Positions 1-8,028 of a stretch of 42,208 nt of DNA are shown piece by piece (the first letter of the stretch is position 1; every line of letters begins with the position of its first letter). Below the pieces are notes generated by a model. It was not told where the DNA came from. It made no database searches and saw nothing but the letters and a program-made list of their open reading frames with translations. Source of the stretch: Roseomonas sp. (lineage in GTDB: Bacteria; Pseudomonadota; Alphaproteobacteria; Acetobacterales; Acetobacteraceae); NCBI GenBank assembly GCA_020249435.1, contig JADCFQ010000001.1, forward strand, positions 1 to 42,208, given 5' to 3'. The translations under genes and the position numbers were made by a program.

Positions 1-117
1 ATGGCCATGAATATGATACGCAGCGCAGACGACAAACACAGCCTTAAAGTCAGAAGAAAAAAAGCCGCCATGAACACAGATTATCTGGGATCATTGCTAT
101 TCAGAACTCAGCGGTAA
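1..117 (+). CDS. C-terminal fragment of an ISAs1-family transposase (cut by window edge)
   Basis: An open frame enters from the left edge and stops at TAA 115-117, giving 38 residues. It reads as a transposase tail: AMNMIRSADDKHSLKVRRKK followed shortly by a DYL motif. From memory, ISAs1-family (DDE, H-repeat-like) transposases end in a similar pattern: a hydrophobic ALN-L stretch, then Ser-Leu, a basic run, an Ala-rich step and a DYL-type ending. The codon use is more AT-rich than the surrounding genes, consistent with foreign origin. The rest of the protein lies outside the window, so the catalytic residues cannot be seen. The ATG at base 1 is probably an internal Met, not the start. The family call is recognition by eye and only moderately sure. 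Confidence 0.5.
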   Translation: MAMNMIRSADDKHSLKVRRKKAAMNTDYLGSLLFRTQR

Positions 118-138
118 CCCTTTCAAGCGATTCCCCTG
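1..138 (+). mobile_element. Right end of an ISAs1-like insertion sequence
   Basis: Directly after the transposase-like stop codon, bases 121-138 read TTTCAAGCGATTCCCCTG. This resembles the inner-to-outer terminal repeat I associate with ISAs1-family elements, which end in a GCGATTnCCCTG-type sequence. The element would therefore end at about base 138, and host sequence begins immediately after. The left end and the target duplication lie outside the window and cannot be checked here. Confidence 0.45.
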
Positions 139-233
139 CGCGCCAGACCCCCTCCGTGGCCTCACCAGCGCCCGGAATGGCGCTTGGCGAAACCCTTGTC
201 TTTCAGCAACACAGGCGGATTGAAACGCGCGCC

Positions 234-1730
234 TCAATCCCACCCCACCGCGCCCGGCATATCCTTCACCGGCTTGGCCGCCTTCAGCTTGGCCAAATCC
301 GGCACGGGACGGCAGCGGAGCGGATCACTGGCAAAAGCTTCCTCAATCGCCGCCGCGACCCCCAGCACCAGCCGATCCCCCCCGCGCGGCCCGACCACCT
401 GCAAGCCAAAGGGCATGCCGTTGCGGTCCAGCCCCATGGGGATGGACATCGCCGGATGGCCACAAAGTGTGGGGTAATAGGCAAGCGCCAGCCAATGGAA
501 GTAGGTCCGGGTTGGTTTGCCATCAATCTCGGCAGGGTAGAGTTCCTTCCAGGGCCGGGGCGAAAGCGTGATCGCCGGCGTGATCAGCACATCATGCGCG
601 GCGAAAAACCCCTGCCAGGTGCGGTACATCTTGGTCTGCGCCGCCGCGGCGCGGGCGTAATCATCCAGGCTATAGCGGAGCCCCTCTTCCACATTGGCGC
701 GCACATTGGGCCCGACATCCTCAGGGCGCGTGCGGCATTTTTCCTGATGCGATGTCAGGAAGCCCGCCGCGCGCAGCACCTCAAACGCCTCATCACCGCC
801 GGTGCAATCGGGGTGTGCGGCTTCCGCCGCGCCAAACATGGGTGCAATGGCGCCGGCGCGGTCGGCGAAGATGTCGCGGATGTGCTTTTCGGTCGGCGCC
901 TGGCCGAAATCCGGGCTGAAGGCCAAGCGCAGGCTGGCCAAATCATAACGCGGCACCGGGAAATAGAGGCTCGGCTCTTCACGCACATAGCCATCATGCA
1001 ATGTGTAGGCGAGCGGATCGCGCGCATCATCAGACGCCATGGCCGACAGCAACAGGCAGACATCGGCCACATTGCGCGCCATGGGGCCAAGCACCGGCAG
1101 GCCGGACCAGCCATGGGCGCGCTTTTCGGAAGGCACCAGGCCAGGTGATGGCCGATAGCCGACAATGCCATTGAAGGCGGCTGGATTACGGAGCGAACCG
1201 CCGGTATCAGACCCTGAGCAGATCGGGAACATATTGGTGGCGAGCGCCACACCCGAACCGCCTGAAGACCCGGCGGCGGATTTCATCGGATCAAAGGGAT
1301 TGCCCGTCACGCCATAGACGGCGTTGCGCGTATTCGCCCCCGCGCCAAATTCCGGCGTATTGGTCTTGCCCACGACAATCGCGCCATTGGCGCGCAGATT
1401 GGCGACCATGCCGCAATCCGCATCGGGCACGAAATCGCGAAAGATCGGGCTGCCATAGGTGGTGCGCAGCCCTGCGGTTTCCTCCAAATCCTTGATGCCC
1501 ACGGGCAAGCCATGCAGCGGGCCCAATTCATCACCCCGCATCACCGCCGCTTCGGCTTCCTTAGCGGCAGCGCGGGCGCGGTCCTCATCCAAGGCCACAA
1601 CGGCATTCACCGCGTGGTTCACTTCGCCAATGCGCGTCAGGCAGCTTTCCAGCAATTCTACCGGGGAGAGCTTGCGCCGCCCAATCAGGCGGCGCGCTTC
1701 AATCGCGGTCAGGTCACAAGGTTCGGTCAT
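234..1730 (-). CDS. Amidase-signature family hydrolase (GatA-like)
   Basis: A 498-residue cytoplasmic hydrolase that cleaves amide bonds; the substrate cannot be told. The amidase-signature triad is complete: Lys80 in GIKD, the cis-Ser at Ser155 in AAGSSGGSG, and the nucleophile Ser179 in SDTGGSLRNPA. The 24-residue spacing between the two serines is that of GatA. Length is normal for the family, and there is no signal peptide. It is not likely to be the true GatA, because no gatC or gatB lies beside it. It sits 39 bases downstream of a gamma-glutamyltransferase homologue on the same strand. The two probably form a small catabolic operon for amide or gamma-glutamyl compounds, which is inference from neighbourhood. 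Confidence 0.9.
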   Translation of the reverse strand: MTEPCDLTAIEARRLIGRRKLSPVELLESCLTRIGEVNHAVNAVVALDEDRARAAAKEAEAAVMRGDELGPLHGLPVGIKDLEETAGLRTTYGSPIFRDFVPDADCGMVANLRANGAIVVGKTNTPEFGAGANTRNAVYGVTGNPFDPMKSAAGSSGGSGVALATNMFPICSGSDTGGSLRNPAAFNGIVGYRPSPGLVPSEKRAHGWSGLPVLGPMARNVADVCLLLSAMASDDARDPLAYTLHDGYVREEPSLYFPVPRYDLASLRLAFSPDFGQAPTEKHIRDIFADRAGAIAPMFGAAEAAHPDCTGGDEAFEVLRAAGFLTSHQEKCRTRPEDVGPNVRANVEEGLRYSLDDYARAAAAQTKMYRTWQGFFAAHDVLITPAITLSPRPWKELYPAEIDGKPTRTYFHWLALAYYPTLCGHPAMSIPMGLDRNGMPFGLQVVGPRGGDRLVLGVAAAIEEAFASDPLRCRPVPDLAKLKAAKPVKDMPGAVGWD

Positions 1731-1769
1731 GGGTGTTTCCTTGGTTTTTTCTTGAGATTGCGCGGCTAA

Positions 1770-3374
1770 TCAGTAGCCCATCGCGCAGCCATCCTTGCGC
1801 GGGTCAGACCCACCCACCAGGCAGCCCTTTTCATGGTCAATGAAAATCGCCTGACCGCCGCCATGCGGCTTGTCTATGCCTTCGCAGACATGGCCAAGGC
1901 GATTCAGCTGATCAATCACCGCACCGCTGAAGCCGCGTTCCACCTGCACCTTGCCGTCCTGCGGCATCAGGCGCGGCAGATCAATCGCTTCCTGCACATC
2001 CAGGCCGAATTCGAAGTGATTGGTCAGGAAGTAGCTATGCCCGGTCGGCTGATAGCGCCCACCCATCACCCCATAGGGCATGATGGCGCGGCCATTCTTC
2101 ATCACCATGCCAGGGATAATCGTATGCAGCGGGCGCTTATTGGGCGCGATGCAATTCGGATGACCATCCTGCAAGCGGAATCCAAAACCGCGATTCTGCA
2201 GCATGACACCGGATTTTTCTGCAAGGATGCCGGAACCAAAACCTTCAAACAGCGAATTGATGAAGGAACACGCATTGCCATCCTTATCCACCACGCAAAG
2301 ATAGACCGTGTCCTTGTGCTTGTTCAGGTCGCTCTCACCCGGCGCAGGCAATTCCGGCAGCGCAGCATCATCGCGAATAAGGCCCGCCAGGCGCTTCAGG
2401 TAATCCGCATTCAACAGCTTTTCGACCGGCACATTGACCTGCGCAGGATCAGCCAGGAAGGCATCGCGGTCCCGATAGGCCATGCGCGCGGCTTCGATAT
2501 GCCGATGCAAACGCGTGGCCGAAAGCGGCCCGCCTTCCGGCGTTGGCAGATTGGCGAGCGTGCCCAGGATTTGCAGCGCATGCATGCCGGACCCATTGGG
2601 CGGGCATTGATAAACCTCCATCCCGCGCCAAGGGATGGAAATGGGCGTCACGAATTCCGCCGCCTTCTGGCCATTCGCGAAATCTTCTTCGGTATGCAGA
2701 CCGCCCGCTTCGCGCAGCGTCGCCACAATATCGGCGGCCACTTCGCCCTGATAGAAGGCCACCGCGCCCCGCGCCGCAATGGCGCGCAAGGTCTTGGCCA
2801 ATTCCGGCTGGCGGAAACGGGTGCCGAGCTTCGGCGCCACGCCATTATTCACGAAGCGCCGCGCCGATGCCGGGTGCTTCAGCAGCTTGCCGACCGAACC
2901 TTCCCAATCCGCTGACACGCGCGGCGTGATGGGGAAGCCTTCTTCGGCATAATGGATCGCTGCCTGCAAAATGCGATCAAGCCCAAGCTTGCCATGCGTG
3001 CGGTTCAACAATTCCCAAGCCGAAATCGCCCCAGGCACCGTCACCGAATGCGCCGAGGTATTTTCCATTTTGGTCGCCCCGGTGGCGCGAATGGCCTCAG
3101 GCGTCGCAGCACCCGGCGCGCGGCCGGACCCATTCAGCGCAATGACAGTGCTGCTGCCGGCGGGCACGTAAAGGCAGAAGCAATCACCGCCAATGCCGGT
3201 CGATTCCGGCTCAATCACGCATTGCACGGCGCAGGCGGCAATCGCGGCATCCATGGCGTTGCCGCCCGCACGCAGGATTTCAAGCGCGGCGAAGGCGGCT
3301 TGCGGCATGGAGGTTGCGGCCATGCCATGGGTGCCATAGGCGGGGCTGCGGCCGGCAAGGTGAAGATCACGCAT
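1770..3374 (-). CDS. ggt: Gamma-glutamyltransferase family protein (Ntn hydrolase)
   Basis: A 534-residue member of the gamma-glutamyltranspeptidase family, N-terminal nucleophile hydrolases that self-cleave into large and small chains. The N-terminal half has the family pattern AALEILRAGGNAMDAAIA (residues 29-46) and STGIGGD (58-64). The expected cleavage site and nucleophile is Thr356 in KDTVYLCVVDKDGNACSF, leaving a C-terminal chain of about 179 residues. No signal peptide is visible, whereas the classical enzymes are periplasmic, so this is probably a cytoplasmic subgroup acting on a glutathione-like or other gamma-glutamyl substrate. The ATG at 3374 is preceded by a GGAAG ribosome-binding sequence. 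It is the first gene of a likely operon with the amidase downstream. Confidence 0.87.
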   Translation of the reverse strand: MRDLHLAGRSPAYGTHGMAATSMPQAAFAALEILRAGGNAMDAAIAACAVQCVIEPESTGIGGDCFCLYVPAGSSTVIALNGSGRAPGAATPEAIRATGATKMENTSAHSVTVPGAISAWELLNRTHGKLGLDRILQAAIHYAEEGFPITPRVSADWEGSVGKLLKHPASARRFVNNGVAPKLGTRFRQPELAKTLRAIAARGAVAFYQGEVAADIVATLREAGGLHTEEDFANGQKAAEFVTPISIPWRGMEVYQCPPNGSGMHALQILGTLANLPTPEGGPLSATRLHRHIEAARMAYRDRDAFLADPAQVNVPVEKLLNADYLKRLAGLIRDDAALPELPAPGESDLNKHKDTVYLCVVDKDGNACSFINSLFEGFGSGILAEKSGVMLQNRGFGFRLQDGHPNCIAPNKRPLHTIIPGMVMKNGRAIMPYGVMGGRYQPTGHSYFLTNHFEFGLDVQEAIDLPRLMPQDGKVQVERGFSGAVIDQLNRLGHVCEGIDKPHGGGQAIFIDHEKGCLVGGSDPRKDGCAMGY

Positions 3375-3485
3375 CGGGTCAGGCTTCCATCAGATACAGT
3401 TACGACCCCCCTCATGCCCCCTCTGGCGCGCGGGGAAAAGCCCCGGGCAGTTTCACCCCCCGCGAATCTGGATTAAAGCCCCGTC

Positions 3486-3827
3486 ATGGAACCCACAGCC
3501 AGCCTTGATGAATTCCACCGGATCGATATCCGGGTCGGCACCATCCTGACCGCGGAACCCTTTCCGGAGGCGCGCAAGCCCGCCATCAAGCTGAGTATTG
3601 ATTTCGGGGCAGAGATCGGTGTCAAGCGATCCTCAGCGCAATTGACCGTGCATTACACGCCCGAAGCCCTGGTGGGGCGGCAGGTGGCGGCGGTGGTGAA
3701 TTTCGCCCCGCGCCGCATCGCGGGCTTCATGAGTGAGGTTCTGGTCCTCGGCATGCCCGATGAAGCGGGTGCCGTGGTGCTGCTGGCCCCGGATCAACGC
3801 GTGCCGAATGGCGGAAGGATGTTTTGA
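3486..3827 (+). CDS. csaA: CsaA-like tRNA-binding-domain chaperone
   Basis: A 113-residue protein made almost entirely of one tRNA-binding OB-fold domain, as in CsaA and the C-terminal domain of MetG. Visible family features are [11 protein letters not shown] near the N-terminus, the [21 protein letters not shown] strand-turn-strand in the middle, and [13 protein letters not shown] towards the end. CsaA homologues bind tRNA and have been described as export-related chaperones; the role here is inferred from the family. Length matches CsaA exactly. The stop codon shares its last A with the start of gpt (TGATG), so the two are translationally coupled. No strong ribosome-binding site was seen in front of its ATG. 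Confidence 0.88.
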   Translation: MEPTASLDEFHRIDIRVGTILTAEPFPEARKPAIKLSIDFGAEIGVKRSSAQLTVHYTPEALVGRQVAAVVNFAPRRIAGFMSEVLVLGMPDEAGAVVLLAPDQRVPNGGRMF

Positions 3828-4303
3828 TGGCGCAGAAATACTACACGGTTTCCTGGGACCAATTGCACCGCGATGCCAAGGCACTGGCCTGGCGGTTGCT
3901 GGAACGCGGCCCCTGGCGCGGCGTGGTCGCCATCACCCGCGGCGGGCTGATCCCAGCCGCCGTGGTGGCGCGGGAATTGGATTGCCGGCTGATCGAAACC
4001 GTCTCAGTCCTCACCTATGATGAGGAAACCAAGGGCGAGCCGCGCGTGGTGAAAATGCCCGATGCGGCTGGCGATGGCGAAGGCTGGCTGCTGTTGGATG
4101 ATCTGGTGGATACCGGCACCACGGCACGCGTGGTGCGCGCCCTGCTGCCCAAGGCGCATTTCGCGACCGTCTATGCCAAGCCCGCCGGGAAGCCGATGGT
4201 GGATACGTTCATTACGGAAGTAAGCCAGGATACCTGGATCCTGTTCCCTTGGGATACAGAGCCGCAATTCATCGCACCCATTGCGAAATCGGCGGGGCAA
4301 TAG
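3827..4303 (+). CDS. gpt: Xanthine-guanine phosphoribosyltransferase
   Basis: Purine salvage enzyme that joins xanthine or guanine (and hypoxanthine more weakly) to PRPP. The 158-residue protein has the PRPP-binding loop [14 protein letters not shown], the early [17 protein letters not shown] segment, and a C-terminal WILFPWD stretch typical of Gpt. The frame can be extended to a TTG at 3824, but the ATG at 3827 overlaps the csaA stop codon in a TGATG arrangement and is preferred. It is the middle gene of csaA-gpt-cupin. It is cytoplasmic, probably with peripheral membrane contact as in other Gpt proteins. Confidence 0.92.
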   Translation: MAQKYYTVSWDQLHRDAKALAWRLLERGPWRGVVAITRGGLIPAAVVARELDCRLIETVSVLTYDEETKGEPRVVKMPDAAGDGEGWLLLDDLVDTGTTARVVRALLPKAHFATVYAKPAGKPMVDTFITEVSQDTWILFPWDTEPQFIAPIAKSAGQ

Positions 4304-4332
4304 GGTTTTCGCTTTGGAGCAAGGATAGGCCC

Positions 4333-4650
4333 ATGCCCGACATCTATCAGGACAATCGCAGTTTCACTGCCTCCCGCGCCTGGGGTGCCCGCGATTTCGC
4401 AGAAATTGAAGGTGCCACGGTGCGGCTGCATTGGACCGACCAGCCCTATATCTGGCACGTCAATGACGGCGCCGAGGTTTTCGTCGTGCTCGATGGCGCG
4501 GTTGAGATGAAGTATCGGCTGAATGGCCAGGAACATTCAGTGCGCCTTGGGCCAACCGATGTTTTTGTGGCGGATGTGGGGGATGAACATGTCGCCCACC
4601 CGATTGGCGCGGCGCGTATTCTGGTCGTGGAGCGCAAGGGGTCGGTGTGA
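4333..4650 (+). CDS. Small single-domain cupin protein
   Basis: A 105-residue single cupin barrel. The two cupin motifs are recognisable: WHVNDGAEVFVVLDGAVEM, holding the His and Glu metal ligands, and later FVADVGDEHVAHP with the second-motif His. The metal and substrate are unknown. The frame remains open upstream into the end of gpt, but the ATG at 4333 sits about 7 bases after AAGGA and gives the normal cupin length, so it is chosen. It is third in the csaA-gpt-cupin run. Function could be enzymatic (isomerase or dioxygenase-like) or purely ligand-binding; the sequence does not decide. Confidence 0.85.
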   Translation: MPDIYQDNRSFTASRAWGARDFAEIEGATVRLHWTDQPYIWHVNDGAEVFVVLDGAVEMKYRLNGQEHSVRLGPTDVFVADVGDEHVAHPIGAARILVVERKGSV

Positions 4651-4673
4651 GGTAAAACTCCCCGCCCAGACGA

Positions 4674-5189
4674 TCACGCCCCCGCCATGACCTGCGCGAT
4701 AATGCCAAGCGGCAGCACCAGCGATAGCGGCGCATCTTCCAGGCGGAGCGCGCCGAAGCTCTCATACCATTGCGCGGCGCGGTCCGATTTTGCGTCAATC
4801 AATAAGGCAACGCCGCCGACTTCCTGCGCGACGGCCAGGCAGCGCCGCCCGGCGGCAATCAGCAGCGCCCCGCCCATGCCCTGCCCTTGCCATTCCCGCG
4901 CCACCGCCAAACGCCCGAGGCGAAACACCGGCACCTCATGACGCCCAAGGCCGCGCGTCAGCAGCGCGGGGGTACGGGCATAGGCAAGCGCGCCAACGCT
5001 CAGGCTGTAAAACCCCAGGATTTTCTGCGGCGCGGCGGGCTCCACCACCACAAAAGTCTTTGCCCCGCCGCTTTCATGGCTTTGCCTTGCATAGCGCGCC
5101 AGAAATTCATTCAGCGCAGGCTCGCCGCAATCAAAACCCTTGCGGTCATGGCTGCGGGAAAGCGGCTGCTCCCGCCAGGGGCTGCTCAC
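4674..5189 (-). CDS. GNAT-family toxin, TacT-like acetyltransferase
   Basis: A 171-residue GNAT acetyltransferase resembling TacT toxins, which acetylate the amino group of charged aminoacyl-tRNA and stop translation. Hallmarks are FDCGEPALNEFL (residues 19-30), RLGRLAVAREWQGQGMGGALL (90-110) with the acetyl-CoA pyrophosphate loop QGQGMG at 101-106, and WYESFGA with Tyr142, which aligns with the catalytic Tyr of TacT. It follows the DUF1778 antitoxin gene with a 4-base ATGA overlap, the standard order and coupling of the TacA-TacT (AtaR-AtaT) systems. The toxin looks intact. Its tRNA target cannot be inferred from sequence by eye. Confidence 0.9.
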   Translation of the reverse strand: MSSPWREQPLSRSHDRKGFDCGEPALNEFLARYARQSHESGGAKTFVVVEPAAPQKILGFYSLSVGALAYARTPALLTRGLGRHEVPVFRLGRLAVAREWQGQGMGGALLIAAGRRCLAVAQEVGGVALLIDAKSDRAAQWYESFGALRLEDAPLSLVLPLGIIAQVMAGA

Positions 5190-5479
5190 GTGATGTTACG
5201 AGCAACCTTAGAAGCCCGAAGGAGCCTTTCATTGGGTGCCGGCGGATTTTCCAAAAGGGCAAGCACGCGCAGGCTATCGCGTTCGGACAGCGCCAAGCGT
5301 TCGGCGTTTTCGATCACGGCGCGCGCCTCGGGCAGCATTTTGCCCAGGATGAAGGCGGTCAGGTCCATATTCATCAGCGCCGCCGCACGGGCGAGCATGG
5401 CCTTTTCCTCAGCCGGCAGGCGGAATTCGATGCGACCACCTTCAGGGGTGGTGACAGCAGCGGCAAGGGCTAGGGACAT
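5186..5479 (-). CDS. DUF1778 ribbon-helix-helix antitoxin, TacA-like
   Basis: A 97-residue antitoxin. The N-terminal part has a ribbon-helix-helix pattern (RIEFRLPAEEKAMLARAAAL, residues 16-35, then NMDLTAFIL), which binds operator DNA. The C-terminal tail, with ALSERD and ENPPAPNERL, matches the segment that TacA-type antitoxins wrap around the acetyltransferase. It is the promoter-proximal gene and overlaps the toxin by 4 bases. The start codon ATG (5477-5479) has an excellent ribosome-binding site, AAAGGAG at 5487-5493, 7 bases away. It very likely represses its own promoter together with the toxin, which is known for the family and supported here by the palindrome inside the promoter. Confidence 0.9.
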   Translation of the reverse strand: MSLALAAAVTTPEGGRIEFRLPAEEKAMLARAAALMNMDLTAFILGKMLPEARAVIENAERLALSERDSLRVLALLENPPAPNERLLRASKVARNIT

Positions 5480-5500
5480 GGCGGGGCTCCTTTAGTGCTC

Positions 5501-5529
5501 CATATAACGTACGGAAACTGTCCGGACAA
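5501..5529 (-). promoter_or_regulatory. Promoter and operator candidate of the TacA/TacT-like operon
   Basis: On the minus strand a -35 box TTGTCC (5524-5529) and a -10 box TATATG (5501-5506) are separated by exactly 17 bases. The -35 box is overlapped by the perfect 10-base palindrome TGTCCGGACA (5519-5528), and a second palindrome CGTACG (5508-5513) lies in the spacer. This is the expected place for an autoregulating ribbon-helix-helix antitoxin to bind. The boxes are seen directly; operator function is inference. Confidence 0.6.
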
Positions 5530-5538
5530 GAAAAATCC

Positions 5539-6849
5539 TCACCCACCGCCATCCGCACCAGCCTCTTCCCGGCTGGCCAGCACCTTATCCACGCGCCTGC
5601 CATCCATATCCACAATTTCAAAGCGCCAGCCGGCCCAGACGATCCGGTCCCCTTCCCGCGGCACACGGCGCAGCAGGGCCAGCATCAGCCCGGCGACCGT
5701 GTGATAGGTCCCCGCACCTGGCATTTCCGGCAGGTCAAGCCGCGCGCGCAATTCATCGGAAGGCATGCTGCCATCCAGCAACAATGACCCATCAAAGCGC
5801 AGCACCGCCGCTTCCGCCGGCATGGGCTCGCTTGGACCCAATTCGCCGATAATCGCCTCCAGCAGGTCAGACGCGGTTACCATGCCTTCAAAGGACCCGT
5901 ATTCATCCAGCACCAGCGCCATGCCGAGCGGATCACCGCGCAGGCGTTCCAGCGCATCCAAGGCGGTCAGCGTATCGGGCAGCACCATGGGCTGGCGGAG
6001 CGCAGCATCAAGCGACATGGGCCCGCCGGCGAGCAGCTGATCCAGCAAATCCTTGGCCGCGACGACGCCCACCACATTATCCACCCGCCCATCCGCCACA
6101 ATGAAGCGCGTGACATGCGCGGCGCGGAGCCTCTCCGGCAGGTTTTCCAAGGGCTCATTACGGTCAAGCCAGGCGATGTCATTGCGCGGCGTCATCAGCG
6201 CGCGCACGGGCTTGTCACCAAGGCGCAGCACGCGTTCGATCATGTGGCGTTCTTCAGTCTCAAGCGCGCCGGCCTGGGCACCTTCGGCCACCACGGCCTT
6301 AACTTCCTCTTCCGTCACGGCCTGATCGGAGGCGCGCACCGGGCCAAAGAAGCGCAGCACCAGCGCGGAAGAAGCGCCCAATAGCCAGACCATGGGCGCG
6401 GTGAGGCGCGCCAGCAGCGCCAAGGGCCGCGCGACTAGAATGGCGATTTTCTCGGGCTCGCGCAGGGCCAATTGCTTCGGCACCAACTCGCCCAGGATCA
6501 GGCTCAGATAGGTGATCGCCAGCACCACGAGCGCGAAAGACACTTCCTGCACGAAGGGCACGGTAAAGGGCAGCAACCCAAGTGTATCGGCGATGGTGCC
6601 TGACAGCCGCGCGCCACCAAAGGCACCGGCGATAATGCCAACCATGGTGATGCCCACCTGCACGGTTGGCAGAAAACGCTGCGGGTCCTCGGCCAAAGCG
6701 AGCGCCGTATCCGCGCCGCGCACGCCGCGCTTTTGCATCGCCATAAGGCGGGACCGGCGAGACGACACAATCGCCAATTCCGACATGGCAAAGGCGCCAT
6801 TCAGCAAAACCAGCAGCAGGATGATCACAATTTCCAGGGCCGTGCCCAT
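5539..6849 (-). CDS. CNNM/CBS-domain membrane protein (HlyC/CorC family)
   Basis: A 436-residue inner-membrane protein with the three-part layout of the CNNM/CorC group. An N-terminal CNNM domain of about four membrane segments (residues 1-190) includes LLLVLLNGAFAMSELAIVSS and the ITYLSLILGELVPKQLAL stretch. Two CBS domains follow (about 205-330), with VRALMTPRNDIAWLD and GMALVLDEYGSFEGMVTASD, then a C-terminal CorC-HlyC transporter-associated domain with the motif GAGTYHTVAGLML. Family members are linked to magnesium or cobalt efflux; older names call them hemolysins, for which there is no evidence here. The gene stands alone, diverging from the phosphatase gene at 6959. Confidence 0.93.
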   Translation of the reverse strand: MGTALEIVIILLLVLLNGAFAMSELAIVSSRRSRLMAMQKRGVRGADTALALAEDPQRFLPTVQVGITMVGIIAGAFGGARLSGTIADTLGLLPFTVPFVQEVSFALVVLAITYLSLILGELVPKQLALREPEKIAILVARPLALLARLTAPMVWLLGASSALVLRFFGPVRASDQAVTEEEVKAVVAEGAQAGALETEERHMIERVLRLGDKPVRALMTPRNDIAWLDRNEPLENLPERLRAAHVTRFIVADGRVDNVVGVVAAKDLLDQLLAGGPMSLDAALRQPMVLPDTLTALDALERLRGDPLGMALVLDEYGSFEGMVTASDLLEAIIGELGPSEPMPAEAAVLRFDGSLLLDGSMPSDELRARLDLPEMPGAGTYHTVAGLMLALLRRVPREGDRIVWAGWRFEIVDMDGRRVDKVLASREEAGADGGG

Positions 6850-6958
6850 GTCTTATTCCCAAAGGCGGCAAATGCCGTGCGCCTTCTAAAATAGTTTTGC
6901 CCCGCTTGAAACAATCCCGCCGCATGGCCCGCGCCACGCTTTGTGGCATAAATCGCCC

Positions 6959-7717
6959 ATGACCCAGAATTTGCCCCAGCTTCTGCCCAAGCTTCTGCCG
7001 CTTGAAGGTGCCTCCAACCTCCGCGATTTGGGGGGCTGGCGCGGCCATCAGGGCCGGGCCTTGCGCCATGGGGTGCTGTTCCGGTCCGATGCGCTGCACC
7101 GGCTGACCGATCAGGATTTGCTGACGCTGGAAGCCACGGGGCTCAGCACCGTGTGCGATTTGCGCGGCAGGCATGAAGCCGCCGCCGCCCCTTCCCGCCT
7201 GCCGCCAGGGGCAAAGGCCGTGCCGCTGCCGATTGAACCGCGCATCGGCGCATCCCTGCGGGATCTTTTGGCCAATGGCGCGGCAACGCGGGCCGAGACA
7301 ACGCGGCTTTTGGGCGTGGCCTATCTGAATTACGCGACCGAGCAATTGCCGGTCTATCGCCGGCTTGTTGATCTGATCCTGGAGGATGACCGCCGGCCGC
7401 TACTGTTTCATTGCTCGGCGGGGAAGGACCGGACCGGGCTTGGGGCAGCGCTGATTCTGACCGCGCTTGGCGTCACGCGCGACGATATCCTGGCCGATTA
7501 TGTCGCCACCGACCGCTTCTGGCGGCGCGACCACCCCCTGCCGGATGACGCGCCAGAGGAAGCGAAGCAGGCGATCCTGGATACCCACCCGGCGCTACTC
7601 ACCGCCGCTTTGGATGCGGCGGTAGCGCCCTTCGGGTCTGAGAGCGGCTTGCTGGAAGATGGGCTTGGGCTGACCCCGGCGCGGCTCGCGGCCTTTCGGG
7701 GGGTATTGCTGGATTAG
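6959..7717 (+). CDS. Tyrosine-protein phosphatase (Y_phosphatase3 type)
   Basis: A 252-residue protein with the protein-tyrosine-phosphatase loop HCSAGKDRTG, giving nucleophile Cys152 and Arg158. The upstream SNLRDLGGW (residues 19-27) and LFRSDALHRL segments are typical of the bacterial Y_phosphatase3 family (MptpB/LipA-like), which act on phosphotyrosine and in some cases phosphoinositides. There is no signal peptide, so it is cytoplasmic unless exported by another route. The frame opens at a TTG at 6941, but the ATG at 6959 fits family starts better. Substrate unknown. It stands alone, upstream of the VapBC pair. Confidence 0.88.
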   Translation: MTQNLPQLLPKLLPLEGASNLRDLGGWRGHQGRALRHGVLFRSDALHRLTDQDLLTLEATGLSTVCDLRGRHEAAAAPSRLPPGAKAVPLPIEPRIGASLRDLLANGAATRAETTRLLGVAYLNYATEQLPVYRRLVDLILEDDRRPLLFHCSAGKDRTGLGAALILTALGVTRDDILADYVATDRFWRRDHPLPDDAPEEAKQAILDTHPALLTAALDAAVAPFGSESGLLEDGLGLTPARLAAFRGVLLD

Positions 7718-7754
7718 GCGCGCGCTTATGCGCTGGACAAAGGCCGATTCATCT

Positions 7755-7774
7755 GGCTAGATAGCTATCTGGCC
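7755..7774 (+). promoter_or_regulatory. 20-base palindromic operator candidate of the VapBC pair
   Basis: GGCTAGATAGCTATCTGGCC is an almost perfect palindrome: the two 10-base arms match at nine positions, with a perfect 12-base core AGATAGCTATCT. It ends 14 bases before the antitoxin ATG. Phd/VapB antitoxins usually repress their own operon through such a site. The palindrome is seen directly; its role is inferred. Confidence 0.65.
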
Positions 7775-7788
7775 AGGTGGATCAGCGC

Positions 7789-8028
7789 ATGAATATCCCT
7801 CTTTTCGACGCCAAAAACCGGCTGAGCGCCCTTGTTGATCAAGTGGTTCGTGGCCAGGAAATCACCATCACGCGCCGCGGTGTCGCTGTGGCGAAGCTCG
7901 TCCCAGTGCTGCCGAGCTTTGATCAGGACAAGGCACGCCAGACTGCCGAGGCGCTGCGCGCCGCCAGCCGAGGGGCGAAGCTTGCCGGCATCCCCATCAA
8001 GGATTTGGTGGAAGCGGGCCGCAAGTGA
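7789..8028 (+). CDS. Type II antitoxin, Phd/VapB (YefM-like) family
   Basis: A 79-residue antitoxin. The N-terminal part, NIPLFDAKNRLSALVDQV then EITITRRGVAVAKLVPV, is the Phd/YefM DNA-binding fold with its typical ITRRGxxVAxLVP signature. The C-terminal tail (DKARQTAEALRAASRGAKLA) is the likely toxin-binding segment. An in-frame GTG lies at 7777, but the ATG at 7789 gives the standard length and has AGGTGG a few bases upstream. The gene overlaps the PIN toxin gene by 4 bases (GTGA). A palindrome directly upstream supports autoregulation. Confidence 0.9.
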   Translation: MNIPLFDAKNRLSALVDQVVRGQEITITRRGVAVAKLVPVLPSFDQDKARQTAEALRAASRGAKLAGIPIKDLVEAGRK

